Positions 1-11,170 of a stretch of DNA of 64,000 nt are shown piece after piece. Source of the DNA: Apricaphanius iberus (lineage: Eukaryota > Chordata > Actinopteri > Cyprinodontiformes > Aphaniidae); contig JAPXFQ010002899.1 in NCBI GenBank assembly GCA_028564705.1, forward strand, positions 1,240,001 through 1,304,000, in the 5' to 3' direction. Every line of letters starts with the position of its first letter. The stretch's first letter is position 1. The position numbers were made by a program, and so were the translations under genes. Under the pieces are notes generated by a model that saw only the letters and a list, made by a program, of their open reading frames with translations, was not told the DNA's origin and made no database searches.

Positions 1-170
1 GAAGATTGTGGACCTCATCAAACTTACTCCATCTGTCTACACAATATCCAGATGCCTAAAGGTGCCACATTCAGCAGCAGGGGAATGTTTATCCATCTTT
101 TAAAGAGATGCGTTCTATCACACATTTTTCATTTTGAGCGATGGGTCAAAATTACTCATCCGTTTTTAAC
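1..170. other. Non-coding, nothing recognised
   Basis: No coding exon, repeat end or RNA gene was recognised here. The next element starts at about 171. Confidence 0.4.
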
Positions 171-345
171 GGGGATGCAACGATACCACTTTACCACTTT
201 TTTGATATGGATACTTAGATCTGAGTACTTCCCGATACTGAATACCAATATTTCTAGCACACAACAAAAGGCAGGGAATTAGAAGGCAGGTTTTATTTTC
301 TTCTCTGCTTGTTACAACAAATGATGGTGAATTAGATAAAAAATA
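171..345 (-). mobile_element. hAT-type MITE fragment (copy A)
   Basis: It starts GGGGATGCAACGATACC, and its reverse complement matches the right half of the complete copy at 3189-3552, including the shared block TTGTAACAAGCAGAG. The copy is cut off where the LINE tail starts at about 346. It also preserves the uninterrupted version of the site that is occupied in the 3189 copy. Non-autonomous, with no coding capacity. Confidence 0.6.
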
Positions 346-740
346 AAATCCATCCATCCATCCTTCCTCTTCATCTTATCTGGGGTCGGGTTGTGCGGCA
401 ATCCCAAGGCGTTCCCATGCCATCCGAGAAACATAGTCCCTCCAGCGAGTCTTGGGTATTCCTTTAGGTCTCCTACCGGAGGGACGTGCCTGGAACAGCT
501 TACCAGCAAGCTGGTTCCTCTCGATGTGGAGGAGCAGTGGCTCTACTCTGAGCCCCCTCCGAATGACTGAGCTTCTCACCCTATCTCGAAGAGAGAGCCC
601 AGCCACCCTACGGAGGAAGCTTATTTCAGCCGCTAGTATCCGTGATCTTGTTCTTTCAGTCCTCACGCAGAGTTCGTGACCATAGATGGGGATAGCAAAA
701 TACATTGACAGAGTGGAAGGAGTGGTCCTGTAAATCGAGA
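346..740 (-). mobile_element. 5'-truncated non-LTR retrotransposon (C-terminal ORF2 end)
   Basis: Read on the minus strand, this encodes a degenerate C-terminal LINE region with runs such as AEISFLRRVAGLSLRDRVRS, VEPLLLHIERNQL and RRPKGIPKTRWRDYVSRMAW. That pattern is common in fish LINE open frames downstream of the reverse transcriptase. The segment expected between IERNQL and the RRP run looks shortened, which suggests an internal deletion. The 3' end is a (GGAT)n tail, seen as CCATCCATCCATCC at 349-362. The clade was not assigned. The copy is dead. Confidence 0.6.
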
Positions 741-1707
741 GTTTCACCTTTTGGCTCAGCTCTCTCTTCACCACAACAGAGGGGTACAGCCTAGGGCGCA
801 GAACTGGGTAGGGACAGTAGGGACATGTCCCTGCCAATATTCAGACGCTACTGTGTCGTCACTATCAATACAACCGCTGTCCGTAGTGTTTTGTCAATGA
901 TCACGGCACAAAAAGGGTTAAATGTGTCTTGCTTGCGTCAGTGTGAGGTTAATAAACTACCATACTTTCGGCCTTGGTGCATCATTGATACCCAATGGAT
1001 TGATCTGTTTAAATAAATGTATATATGTGTAGGAAATAGCTTAGTAATGTTTGTTTCTCTTGCTCGTTCGTGTTCATACCCAGCTCTAAAACAATTTATT
1101 TTGAACACACTTCATCACAGTTGTGTTGGTTAGTTAGTTTTATAATTATCATCATTGCTGGTGCATCCGTAGCTCAAAAAGATTGTTGCAAATACGCTTC
1201 AAAAATAGAACCGGAACCTATTCTGAGTTACGCATCGCATGGTGAAGCTTGTACTATGGCCATATAGCGCAGCCGGTTTGGCTTTTGCCATTGATAAAAA
1301 TGAAAGCGTTTGTGCCACACCCTATGTTCGTATTCAGTTACGCTCACGTTACACTCGCGTGACACTTTGGTGTAAATTCGGGGTTAGGGCAGAAAGGGGG
1401 AAATATGGAAACAGAGAAGTGCCAAAATCAAAAAGCTGAGGTCCTACAGTAAAACATGAGAAAACACCAATCCACCATACCTTTGATTATATGTACAAAT
1501 GTAGAAAATTGCACTGACTTCTACAGTTTTATGTTCTGTTTTTTCCTGTCTATGGATTACCACTGCGGTTGGAATTTCATTAACCATCCTACAACTTGCA
1601 AACCTCCTGCTTGCAACGCTTTAAAGTCACAAAAGATTGTTTCTTTTGAAAGTTTTTCTTTTAGAAAGTTTTTTCTTTAGAAACTGAGATGAAAATCCCA
1701 CTTTCAG
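741..1707. other. Non-coding, no feature assigned
   Basis: AT-rich to mixed sequence. A GGGACATGTCCC palindrome near 822 may be part of another dispersed repeat. Nothing else was recognised. Confidence 0.4.
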
Positions 1708-1836
1708 GCGGCTGCCACTGGATTCCAGTCATTTCAGTCTTACTCCAGTTCGCATCATCAGTGTGAGCCCCAGGGGAGGAGTCGGGAGTTTGATAGAAAG
1801 CTTGCAGCTCAAACATTTGAGAGGGAGAGGCTCAAG
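1708..1836 (+). CDS. Candidate internal exon of an unidentified gene
   Basis: A 129-bp segment, open throughout in one frame (43 codons, phase 0 to phase 0), lies between an acceptor (CCCACTTTCAG) and a consensus donor (AAG|GTAAGAACC). The translation is polar and charged, with stretches such as FQSFQSYSSSHHQCEPQ and REFDRKLAAQTFERERLK, and it looks like ordinary coding sequence rather than repeat. I do not recognise the family. No upstream exon was found between 1 and 1707. The next phase-compatible segment is at 12103. A chance open segment with good splice sites is the main alternative. Confidence 0.35.
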
Positions 1837-2801
1837 GTAAGAACCTGATGAGGAGAGGAGGCTTCCAGACCATAATCATGTTAGGTCCATGCAGCGTTCA
1901 GAAGGAAGGCGTGCAAGCATGCGAAAAAGATGGTCTGCTCAAACAGACTGGTGTAGTGAAATGTTGCATCTGCATCCCACAAACGAACGCTTACTATATA
2001 TTTAAATGTAGTCCCAAAGGTGTAGTGAGTATATTTGAGAGCAGGTAAACTGAAGTGGAGAAAAGAGATGGGGTAAAAATAGCAAGAGTAAGAAGAGAGG
2101 AAGCGTGTGTGTGTGTGTGTGGGGGGGGCAGCAGTTCTGAAAGAGCTTGGCTCGATTGGAACAGTTGCCATGGTTTCGAGATGTTTCCATGGAAATGCTA
2201 GCTGCCAATAAAATAAATTCGAAGAGGTTTGCTGCAGCAGGTTGGCACGAAGGTGAGAGCGATGTGGTGGGAGAAAGGGGCAGCAGCGTGCCAACAGGAA
2301 AGCGACAGGCTGTCTTTGTGTGGGTCCTTCCGGCTGACCTGAAGGGCGCCGGGATCAGTTTGAGGTTGAAAACGTGATGCATGGAATTAAAATCTAACGC
2401 AGGCCTCACAACACAGAGAGCAGCAAATTACGGGAGACGTATCATCACAGTCAGGGTTTGGATGATGTGCATGAGTCTGTGTGCGCTTCTTTTTCAAGAG
2501 AGTGGAAAGAAGACTTCAGAAGAGCACCAACTCTGAAACACATTTGGATAGTAGCTGTTTGCAAACTCTCCACTCGTTCATTCATCTAGCAATAATATTC
2601 ACTCTGTGGCGATGCCATACTCAAACTGCATGTTCAAAGTTTCAAATCTGACTTCCAGACTAAGTCCTTTTTTTTAGCTCACTGATGTAGACTTCAACTT
2701 GACCATGGTAATTATTGTTCATGCTTCAAGACATAAAATGGATTCCTTTTAACTCATGAATAAAAATAAATCCAAGAGAGCTGAAACCTAGAAATTGTCA
2801 G
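1837..2801. other. Non-coding; GT/G microsatellite
   Basis: Single-copy-looking sequence with a (GT)n run followed by eight G at 2105-2128. An imperfect X-box-like word, GTTGCCATGGTTTC, lies at 2164-2177. Open frames across 1881-2409 on both strands show no domain or splice support. Confidence 0.4.
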
Positions 2802-2930
2802 TAGGGATGCAGCAATGCCACTTCTTTTTCAAACCGATGCGATACCGATACTTGGATCTGAGTACTTGCAGAATCCGCTTGAATGAATGAATTGGATGAC
2901 AGGGTTTTATTTTCTTATTTGGTTGTTCAT
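2802..2930 (-). mobile_element. hAT-type MITE fragment (copy B)
   Basis: It opens with TAGGGATGCAGCAATGCCAC and carries the block GATACCGATACTTGGATCTG, also found in the copies at 171 and 3189. It keeps the common GGTTTTATTTTCTT stretch. The orientation matches copy A. The far end is lost. Confidence 0.5.
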
Positions 2931-3188
2931 TTCAGCTGAACCTTTGTGTAGATTTATCGTTTTTCGCTACACATTCGGTACATATAGCACATGTAATATT
3001 ATGTCTTCCTCCTGCTCCTGTTTAGCATATTATTCTTTGTTGTTGATGTTATTGTATCTGTTATAACATTATGACTGAATAAAGAACTTGAACTATGGTA
3101 ACTAAAAGTTCTCAGAAAACACAGCCCTTATCCTCTCTTTGTTTATAAGCATTTGGCTCTTAAAATTATTTACTTTTGTCGTTCCAAA

Positions 3189-3552
3189 TAGGGATGTGGT
3201 GATACCGATACCGTTCTAATGTACTCATATCAGTATCGGTTACTTAACCAATGTCATGAACAATACTTGGAAACTCTTTACTTGGGAACTTTTTTATGTT
3301 TTTAATAACTAAATTAAAAAAAATCTAATTTACTATCATTAGTTGTAACAACCCCGCGACCCTGAATTGGATAAGCGGCTAAGATAATGGATGGATGGAT
3401 GGATAGTTGTAACAAGCAGAGAACAGAATAAAACCTGTCTTCCAATACATTGCAATTTTTTGTGTGGTAGAAGTATCGCCATTGGTACCCGGCATTGGCA
3501 AGTAGACAGATCCAAGTATTGATATTATAAAAGTGGTATTTTTACATTCCTA
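3189..3552 (+). mobile_element. hAT-type MITE (copy C), complete with target duplication
   Basis: The ends are inverted: TAGGGATGTGGTGATACC on the left, and TAGGAATGTAAAAATACC reading in from the right. They are flanked by 8-bp direct repeats with one mismatch (GTTCCAAA at 3181-3188, TTTCCAAA at 3553-3560), the target-site size of hAT elements. There is no transposase. A short retroposed fragment has inserted at 3352-3403. Confidence 0.7.
3352..3403 (+). mobile_element. Short retroposed fragment with (GGAT)n tail inside a MITE
   Basis: The 52-bp insert begins CCCCGCGACCCTGAATTGG, continues through GGATAAGCGG and ends in ATGGATGGATGGATGGA, a 3' tail very common in teleost retroposons. It is flanked by a perfect 12-bp duplication, TAGTTGTAACAA (3340-3351 and 3404-3415). 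The related MITE copy at 171-345 has the same site uninterrupted. This is an extreme 5' truncation produced by target-primed reverse transcription. Confidence 0.75.
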
Positions 3553-3560
3553 TTTCCAAA

Positions 3561-4373
3561 TACTCTTGCCTGGACAAAACTTAGAGAAAAGGCAGTTCTC
3601 CTACTTAACATATTTATTATTGAATGTTGTTAAAACTGCCTGCTGTGCCTCTGCTTAAAGTCACTGTAAATGTGTTATTGGTTATATTTGTGGAAATAAC
3701 AAAATTCTGTAATGTTTCTTCTATTCCAAAAATAGTCTGAGAACGGTTGAAGATTATATGTTTCACCATGCCACATAGGTGAAGTTTAGAGGTTTTTGAA
3801 GGAAGGAGGTCGAGGGGATGGATGGATTGGGAATGAGGATTACTGATAAACGCTCTGGAGAAGGAGACTCGGCGTCGAGGGGGGTCGTTTTCAGGAAATG
3901 GCTTTTCCCGAGCCCACCCAGAAGGAACCTGGAACAAACAGGAATGGCTGGGGATGAAGAATTAGGTGAGGAAGTAGAGAGAGGGATGAGGCGTATGGGA
4001 TGAAGAGGAAAATGTGAAATGAGGTTAGATGGGTGGGGTTGGCTGTGAAAGATGGGTGAAATGGTCATAAGTTGACTGCTGGGTAATTAGAAGGTGTGGT
4101 TGAGGCGTGGCCCTGCTCCTGAACCTCGTCTGACATCTTAACCTCATCTTGTGTACTTTTGCTGAAACTAACACCACAAAACTTGACCCAATCTGAGCTT
4201 GTGGGCTATGGAGGACCAAAACTGACATAATTAAAAATAAAAGAATTTAGTTTGTTCCTCAGTTTAAATGTATTATTGGGGTAATGCCATGAGATGCTGT
4301 TAATTTTTTTGCCTTAATTTCAGTTGTATTTAGAAATGAATCATCCTGTTGTTTACTACACTGGACATGCTGT

Positions 4374-4377
<4 letters not shown>
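3561..4377. other. Non-coding, no feature assigned
   Basis: Mixed sequence. A possible splice-bounded open segment at 3894-3965 (acceptor GTTTTCAG, donor TTAG|GTGAGG) does not match the phase of the other candidate exons. Nothing else was recognised. Confidence 0.35.
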
Positions 4378-4404
<27 letters not shown>

Positions 4405-4417
4405 AATATATATATGT
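4378..4417. repeat. (TA)n microsatellite
   Basis: About 40 bp of alternating TA with two small interruptions. Confidence 0.9.
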
Positions 4418-4495
4418 ATGGTACAAAAGGACAAGGCCGGGAAGAGACTTCACATCTATTCTATTTTCAGGATTGGAAAGAAACCAAAAAGCTCA

Positions 4496-4850
4496 GGGGT
4501 CTCATTTATAAAACTTTGCTTAGAATTTTTACTAAAATTGTACGTTCAGAATAAAAAAATTACTCAAGTAAACAAATTTTCTGATTGACAAAACTTGGGG
4601 TTTACACACACAAAGCTGCAGGCATTTTCTACTTTATAAATCACCCTATCCCTAGAAATGTACACAGGTGATTTTTGATGATATCCAGCCTTCTAAACAC
4701 CAATTTTCTGCCATTAATGATAGATGCAAAGTGCCTGGTGAATATTCTGCACCGGCTGAAGCCGGCTGATATGGGGCGATCATGGGTAACCATGGCATTT
4801 GAGAGGCAGAGAAAGCGTAACTCCACTGGGAGTGAAATCTAAGAATTTAT
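4496..4850. repeat. Probable dispersed MITE-like repeat
   Basis: It opens with GGGGTCTCATTTATAAAACT and contains a second TTTATAAATCACC block near 4633. This is a pattern I associate with a widespread fish non-autonomous element. Ends and class were not resolved. Confidence 0.35.
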
Positions 4851-6041
4851 CAAAGACTTTGAGAGACGGAAAAAATGTATGTCAATCGAAGGTGACGTAT
4901 TTGTAACATATATGCTTAGATAAAATTAGAAAATCTAACTTTAAAACACGGTTAAGGCACTTTTTCTGAGCGATGAAGTTTATTCCTTGCATGTGACTAA
5001 ACACAAATCATAATAGCATGGTCTGGTCAGTGTTTGCCTGAAAGCCATCATACTACATTGTTACGAAGGATGGTCAAACAAAACAAAAAGGCCGAAAGCG
5101 TTAGATAAGAAACAGGCTTCTCACGTCTGAAAGAGGAAGAATGTCTGGGAAGAGGGCCTTTTTTAATGTGATAGTCATATCGAGCTTTTGTTCCATTCTA
5201 GAAGACGCTGTCACAGTGTCTCCCAACACCTTACAATGGAAACAAAGTCAAAACCCCAAATCCTTACCTTATCTGGAAACAGTATCATTCAAGAGGCAGC
5301 CTGACTAATGAAAAAAGCCTGTAAACTCTGTGAAATGTTAATTATACCACACTGTAAACCGTTAAAATGTGCTGTAGAAAAAAGAAAAAAAAAGAAAACG
5401 GAAGTCGGACTTTGTGAACTGACCAAAAGCTTTGTAGTGAATATTTTCATCTTCATCTTTTGTAATGAAGTTGATAAAATGTGGATTCCTCTCTTGTCAT
5501 CTCTGATAAATTTACACACAATGAAACAGCGTTTACACATTAAAAAAAAGAGTTTTAATTGAATAGGCCACGATTCTAACAATTATCACATATGGACATA
5601 CTGTGATATGATTCTTAAATCCAGCATATTTCAGTTTTATGTTCAGAGGGTGAATATGCTGTTTGTTGTGTGTTCATGTGTGTGCGAGCATCCACAAAAC
5701 TGAAAAAGTGGCTTTAATTCACAATATTGCCAGCTGAGCTGACAGTTTCCTCCTTGTCCAAAATGTACGCAAGCAAGTTTCTTAGTGTGCTTAAAGCTGT
5801 AACTGTTTGGTTTTTTTAAATAAAGTTTTCCAGACCCCGTTATGTGCGTAATCAAGCTCAGAAAATTTTCAATTATCTGCCGATTATAAATAAAATAGTC
5901 TAAAACTTGGATTTATTTGGTTGCCCCAGGAGCCACGGGTGTACCATTGCTGCTCGTTCGGGTCATCCTTCCTTCCTCTTGCTCCATGTCTCCTTCCATC
6001 TCTACCTCCTCACCTCTCCAACCATCCATCTATCTGTATCA
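4851..6041. other. Non-coding, no feature assigned
   Basis: AT-rich sequence without recognisable exons or repeat ends. Open frames at 5289-5582 are AT-driven and unsupported. Confidence 0.4.
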
Positions 6042-6062
6042 CTCTCTCTCTCTCTCTCTCTG
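6042..6062. repeat. (CT)n microsatellite
   Basis: About 20 bp of CT repeats. Confidence 0.85.
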
Positions 6063-7579
6063 ACGGACGGAGGTATTCCCACCTTTCTCGGTCACCATAG
6101 CAACGCTGCAGCAAGAGAAGAAAGATGGGCTGCAGGAGGAAAAGAGGTGCTGGGTAAATGGGGATGTGTTAACAATGCTAATGCTACTTCAGTGATCATA
6201 GGTTGTGTGTTCGTACATTTTATTTTCCCTTTTCTACATCATCACTCGCCTGTATCACAATGCTCTGGTCGGCGTCCTTTCGCCCCGTGGTTTTAAAATC
6301 TCAACCTCCACACACGGAGCTGTCGTTGCCAGCCTTATTATTACTGGGTCGTTTAACAGGCAGCGCTGGATACTCACTGCAAACCAGAGAAGCGCCACTG
6401 GTTCCTTGGCGAATATAGACAAGCATCCATCAGTAACCCAGTGCCTCATTATGAGTCTAATGGAGAGGCTTCTGCTCTCCCACCGGACTATGAATGATGT
6501 TCACTCATTAGGCCCCCGCCAACATCTGTCCGTGTGAAGAAAGGTCCGACCTGTGCGGCGCGGTAACAGAAGTTCACGGTGAGAAACCTTGAAAATGCAC
6601 AAGTTTGAGGATGTGAGCGCGAGAGAAACCTGTGGACTGACAGGTGTGTGACAGCGGAAGAGATGGCCGACTTTATTTAGGTGCAGACACACAATTCTGC
6701 AGGGCCGCACTTGCTGTCGCGCCTGATCAACGGTGTGGAAATGCTAGAGAAAACAGAAAGATTCACAAGGATATTCCATTCTTTCTTCAGGACTTTGCTG
6801 CAACAAAATTCCTGATAAAAGAACATATTGAGGTTAGAGTTTGGGGAACTATGTGATAGACCAGGAGGGTCCAAAGTCAGTCGTCAAGGGCTGGTGTGTT
6901 GCTTGTGGAAAACAGATATGTGGTTTTAAAATGTTTTCAATACAAAGGATAATTTAATCCGATTTCCTTTATCCTGATTAACCTAAACAAACTAGTCAGA
7001 AGACACCCCACCGGTCTGTTAATTGCATTATAGATGCAGCTGTTCTCTAAGGGCCTGAAGTTCACGAAGACCAAGGAAAGTAACAGAAAGGTCAGGGAGA
7101 AAATTAAGCTACAGTAGGTGAGGAAAATATCTCAGACAGCTCCGTTTAGTCCATCATCTGAACATGAAAACGGTACAGCGATCCTAACGAGACACGGACA
7201 TCCACCTAAACCGATGAACTGGCTTAGGCATCAGTTGTGCTCAAGTCTGACATGTGACATTAGGACAACGCCTCTTGAACAAACTACATTGCTTCCTATT
7301 TTTAGCGCCGTCAAGAAGCAGTATGTGGTCACATTTAAAAGGGGCAGAAATGTTAATAATAGTTCCTGTTGAGATCGTCAAGAAAACTAATCTTTTCTGG
7401 TTCTGCCGTTTCACTCATGGGCTTTGAAAAGTGCTTAGCAGGTTATTATTAAGCCTATTTTGAAGTATTTTTTATTCTATAATGTTTTATTCTATTTTTG
7501 TTCTTTTTTTCCAGGGGTGGGATAGTTGGGATTAGAATACTCAAAGAAGATGATAAATGTTTAACCTACAGTTATGTAG
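6063..7579. other. Non-coding; perfect X-box and weak exon-like segments
   Basis: GTCACCATAGCAAC at 6091-6104 fits the RFX-factor X-box pattern. An open 46-codon segment follows a weak acceptor and ends at a TGA near 6500. A 14-codon open segment follows a good acceptor (CATTCTTTCTTCAG) near 6792. None is strong enough to call a gene. Confidence 0.3.
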
Positions 7580-8064
7580 TTAAGCTGGTGTGATGTGTGA
7601 TAAAAGGGTTTCAGCAACAATGAAGGGAAAGGTGTAAAAGACAGCAAGGAGACCAACGATGTTGTACAGTCTGGAGAAAGCACCAATGAGGAAATGACAG
7701 GAAACAGAACTGGAGGTTGCAGAACTCAAGATGTTGAGACTCTTTTGGGGAGTGACAAGAATGGCTAGGATCATGAGTACATCAGAGGGAGAGCTCGTGT
7801 TGGATGTTCTGGGGATAAAGCCAGGGATGCCAGACTGTGATGGTTTGGACATGTTCAGAGGAGTTATATCGGTAGAGGGATGCTGAGGATGGAGCCATCA
7901 GGCAGGAGGCAGAGAGGAAGATCAAAAATGAGATTTAAGGATGCGGTGAAAGGGGACACGAAGTTAGTTTGTTTGAGGGCAGAGGATGCAAAGGATACGA
8001 CTAAATCGAGACAGATGATTCGCTGTGGCAACCCCTGAAGGCAAAAGCCGAAAGAGAAAGAATT
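7580..8064 (+). mobile_element. 5'-truncated LINE, 3' end
   Basis: Decayed 3' part of a fish non-LTR retrotransposon. Recognisable blocks are GATGGTTTGGACATGTTCAG, GGATGCTGAGGATGGAG and the terminal GATTCGCTGTGGCAACCCCT followed by a purine-rich AAAGAGAAAG tail. The reading frame is broken by stops. Clade not assigned. Confidence 0.6.
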
Positions 8065-8173
8065 ACATAATAAATGTTAAAGAGAAGAAAGACTTTTCTA
8101 AGTCAGTTATTTCACTATAACCCAGTACCTACAGTGGGTAAAGAATAAATGTATCTTACAACAAGGTAGAAAG

Positions 8174-8345
8174 TAGGGGTCCCGATCTGATCACGTGATC
8201 GTAAATCGGCCCCGATCGCGTCGTTTCAGACTTGATCAGAATCAGACATTATCTCCCGATCAGGACTCGGATATATATGTACCTGTCAAGTTTTTTTATT
8301 CTATGTGGGTGGGGGTAGTGCCTATCTCTAGCAGGGACAATAATT
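8174..8345. mobile_element. hAT-like MITE fragment, CCGATC type
   Basis: It starts AGGGGTCCCGATC and is rich in CGATC words, with a perfect 12-bp palindrome GATCACGTGATC at 8188-8199. This is typical of one end of a fish hAT-type non-autonomous element. The opposite end was not found, so the extent is approximate. Confidence 0.4.
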
Positions 8346-8519
8346 CAGGCCGGGAATTTGATACCGTCTCAGGCCACCACCCAAATAACGCAAAACGCCT
8401 AGAGAGAGTTAGGTTGATTTAAAATTTGTAATAAAAATGAATGCTGCCCATGCTCCCACACAGTTTTTTCTATTTCTTTCCCCAACAAAATGAACATTTA
8501 TTTTCTGATTAATTAACCT

Positions 8520-9033
8520 TAGACTGCATTATTCAGAAATTAAAGTACAGAATTGTATTTTTAGGGGTACAATGCTTTGTCTCTGGGGTGGTACTCTCAA
8601 AGGTACTATTTTGTACCCTTAACGGTAGGTACCTATTTGTACCGCTGTAGTCTATACATTTTATCAGGGCTAACTTGACAACCAATCATTGTTGACTTGA
8701 CATGATGACACGTCACCTGACCACAATGTAGCCAATAGTCCCCTAATTGTTAATTTATTTGATTTAAAAAAATGTGAGAAAAAAATATTTTAACAATAAA
8801 ACTATGAAGTCTGTTTACTTAAATCTATCTTTATAAACAACAGAATTTGTACCATATCCAAGAAATGGTACAAAAATGTACTTTTTAGTACCGACAGACA
8901 TGTATCCACCTTTCAGACAATGAAAAAGGTACAGATGGTTACCCTGAGGTCCAATATCTGTCCTTTGACTGTGTTAAATTCTTTTTTGGGGGAGAGTAAT
9001 GTACCCATTCTGTACCCCTATTTCTGACAGTGT
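8520..9033. mobile_element. Foldback MITE rich in GTACC words
   Basis: Inverted ends relate TTCAGAAATTAAAGTACAG on the left to CTGTACCCCTATTTCTGACA on the right, and GGGGTACA / TGTACC words recur in opposite orientation in the two halves. TTAA is present just outside both ends, which would fit a piggyBac-type target, but the exact borders are uncertain. Confidence 0.5.
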
Positions 9034-10689
9034 AGTTAATCTCCGCTTACAGTACACTGGTAAATGTAATGCCAGCTCATATAACAAACTGATTATACAG
9101 ACAAAACAGATTTTGCAGTTAGAATGAGAGTAATTCTGAAGTATCCGTTAAAACCCTCCCCTGATTCCTGCCTGGTTTCTTCCACCAATTAATCCTTTTC
9201 TCTCAGAGTTCAAGTCTCCTTACTTGTGTCATCTTCCCTGCTGCTGGTCCCTAGTCCTAAATCGCCTACCTGATTTTTCTATCGTAACAATAAAGATATT
9301 GTGGTAATATTTCTACATATGTTTTAAACTATTATTCAGAAGGTAAAAGTCTGTTTGATATAGTTTGCATGGTTGTAAAAAATATATTGTCTGTCAGTAT
9401 TTGTTATTGGGATAAGTTTTTAAGTCATAAAACTCTTGGGTAAGTTTTATTGCAGGCTGTAAAAACAGGATGTCTGTATAGATAAGGATGGAGGCCATGA
9501 AGCTGGGAGTGTTGCCATAAAACCATAATTCTCAGAATGAACTTTTGACCAAGAACAGGGAAATGTCTCATCTTATGACTGCATAATTCTCTGACAGCCA
9601 ATCATGGTTAAGACACTGTATGGAAATGTTCTGATTGGAGGGAGAAGAAACGCCTAGAGTCCTGGCGAGGCCCGGTGTCTATAAAGTTGTGAAATGAAGA
9701 TCATTCAATCGTCAGAAATATTGTCTGGCCCAGAGAAACTAGGGCATCTTTCTCTGTAAACTGCAATTTGTTAATCTGTTCAAAATAAATGTTAAGAACT
9801 GGAAATTGGCTCCATTTTGTCTCTGCTTGAACATGCACTGAATTAATTTTGATAATATTTAATTCAACAATATGAACATAAGGAAAGAAACGTTTTAAAA
9901 TTGAATTAGATTGAGTAGCAGTTAAATTACTGTGATAATTAGCCTGAAGTCCCTTTTGTGCCAAATATGATTTTTTTACAACACTTATATTAGTTATCAC
10001 CTGTTCAGACCCTCCATGATCCTTCCTACTTCTGTCTTTTTCTTTCTTTCTTTATTTTGATAAATATTTCTTGTAAATATGAGGACAGCAATAATGACAA
10101 TAAGTTTCGCCCATGAATGAAAGAGGGTTGGGATAATTTCCTAGCATGAAAAGTCTAGTAAGGGATTTAAAAAAGGTGACATTAGAATTGTTAACTAGCT
10201 TAACATTATATATTGACTAGTATTAACTACTCATCATTTAGCTAATATTGTCTGTGTATAAAAACATAACTTACAGCTTTATGTGGAGGAAACTGTGACA
10301 AGTTTTTGCTGAACATGCCTCTGTGCTCTGCTGACAGGCAACACCTGTCTGTGATAAACCGTTTCCCGCTAGCAAATAATGGAATCATCGCTGGGTAGGG
10401 GCAGATCCCACCTTTCTCGCCTCTGATTGGATAGATGATCCCTCGCATGATTGGCTATTTGTTTTGGGGTTAGGCCTGCCTTTGTTTGCATCTGATTGGC
10501 TAGACAGCCTCTCGCAGGACTGTAAAACTTCATCGCAAAATGTTGGGGAAAACTATCAGGTGGTTTATTTAAGTGATTTTTAAGAATTGTCCTTCCACTA
10601 ACAGAAGGACGTTAAGTCAATATAACACAGTGTGTGCTGTCATATTTATATTTCAAGTTTATAGTTCAGATCACGATGGCTTGGCAAGC
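9034..10689. other. Non-coding, no feature assigned
   Basis: AT-rich. A TATAAAG word near 9680 sits in a moderately GC-rich patch. CCAAT-related TGATTGG words recur at 10,420-10,500. No coding exon or complete mobile element was recognised. Confidence 0.35.
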
Positions 10690-11170
10690 AACTAAACCCA
10701 GTGCCCCCACCAACCCTTCCCGCACATCCACCCCCCGGTCAGTCCACCGTGGAACCCAACTGACAACGGCCAAATGCCCGACCACAGCTCCCCGCAGAGC
10801 ACAAAGACCAAATTCAAGGATCTACAGTATGTCCAGTGCCAAAAAGACTGACCAGGCTAAGAAACAAGGCCCACCTGCCGTAGCCACCAGCCAACACCCC
10901 AACGCGCAAATACAGCAAGGAGCAATCCGGGAGCAGGAAAAAGGCAGTAGCTCATGGCAGCTACCGGCTGACCGTGAACCCCACCGGCCAAGCCCCCGCC
11001 AGGAACACAAATAGGGGGGCGCAGAGCCCCAGAGCCCCGAGCCCACCCCGACCCACCCAAGAGCAGCACAGCCGCCAGGCCAGTAAACCGTGCTAGCTAG
11101 TGCAACCCCCCTAAAGCACCGCATGTAGCCATCAGGAGTCACCACCCAAATCAACCAAAGCCCCAGCCTG
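10690..11170. repeat. C-rich, T-poor block of probable repeat origin
   Basis: Nearly 500 bp of strongly C/A-rich plus strand in an AT-rich setting, ending before a long T run at about 11,244. Open frames on both strands reach about 110-125 codons, but the products are low-complexity Pro/Ser/Thr/Arg-rich with no motif, as expected from the composition. Probably a retroelement 5' region. Class unknown. Confidence 0.4.

Noticed and set aside
2002..2409. Overlapping 135-137 codon minus-strand frames
   Set aside because: They include the translated GT microsatellite (THTHTH) and have no recognisable domain.
6359..6500. 46-codon open segment ending in a TGA
   Set aside because: The acceptor is weak, no donor or partner exon fits, and this length is expected by chance.
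9650..9800. Possible LTR promoter (TATAAAG in a GC-richer patch)
   Set aside because: No paired repeat, primer-binding site, polypurine tract or TG...CA ends could be found.
10634..11154. Open frames of 126 and 110 codons in the C-rich block
   Set aside because: They are explained by base composition (few T, so few stops). The products are low-complexity and without domains.
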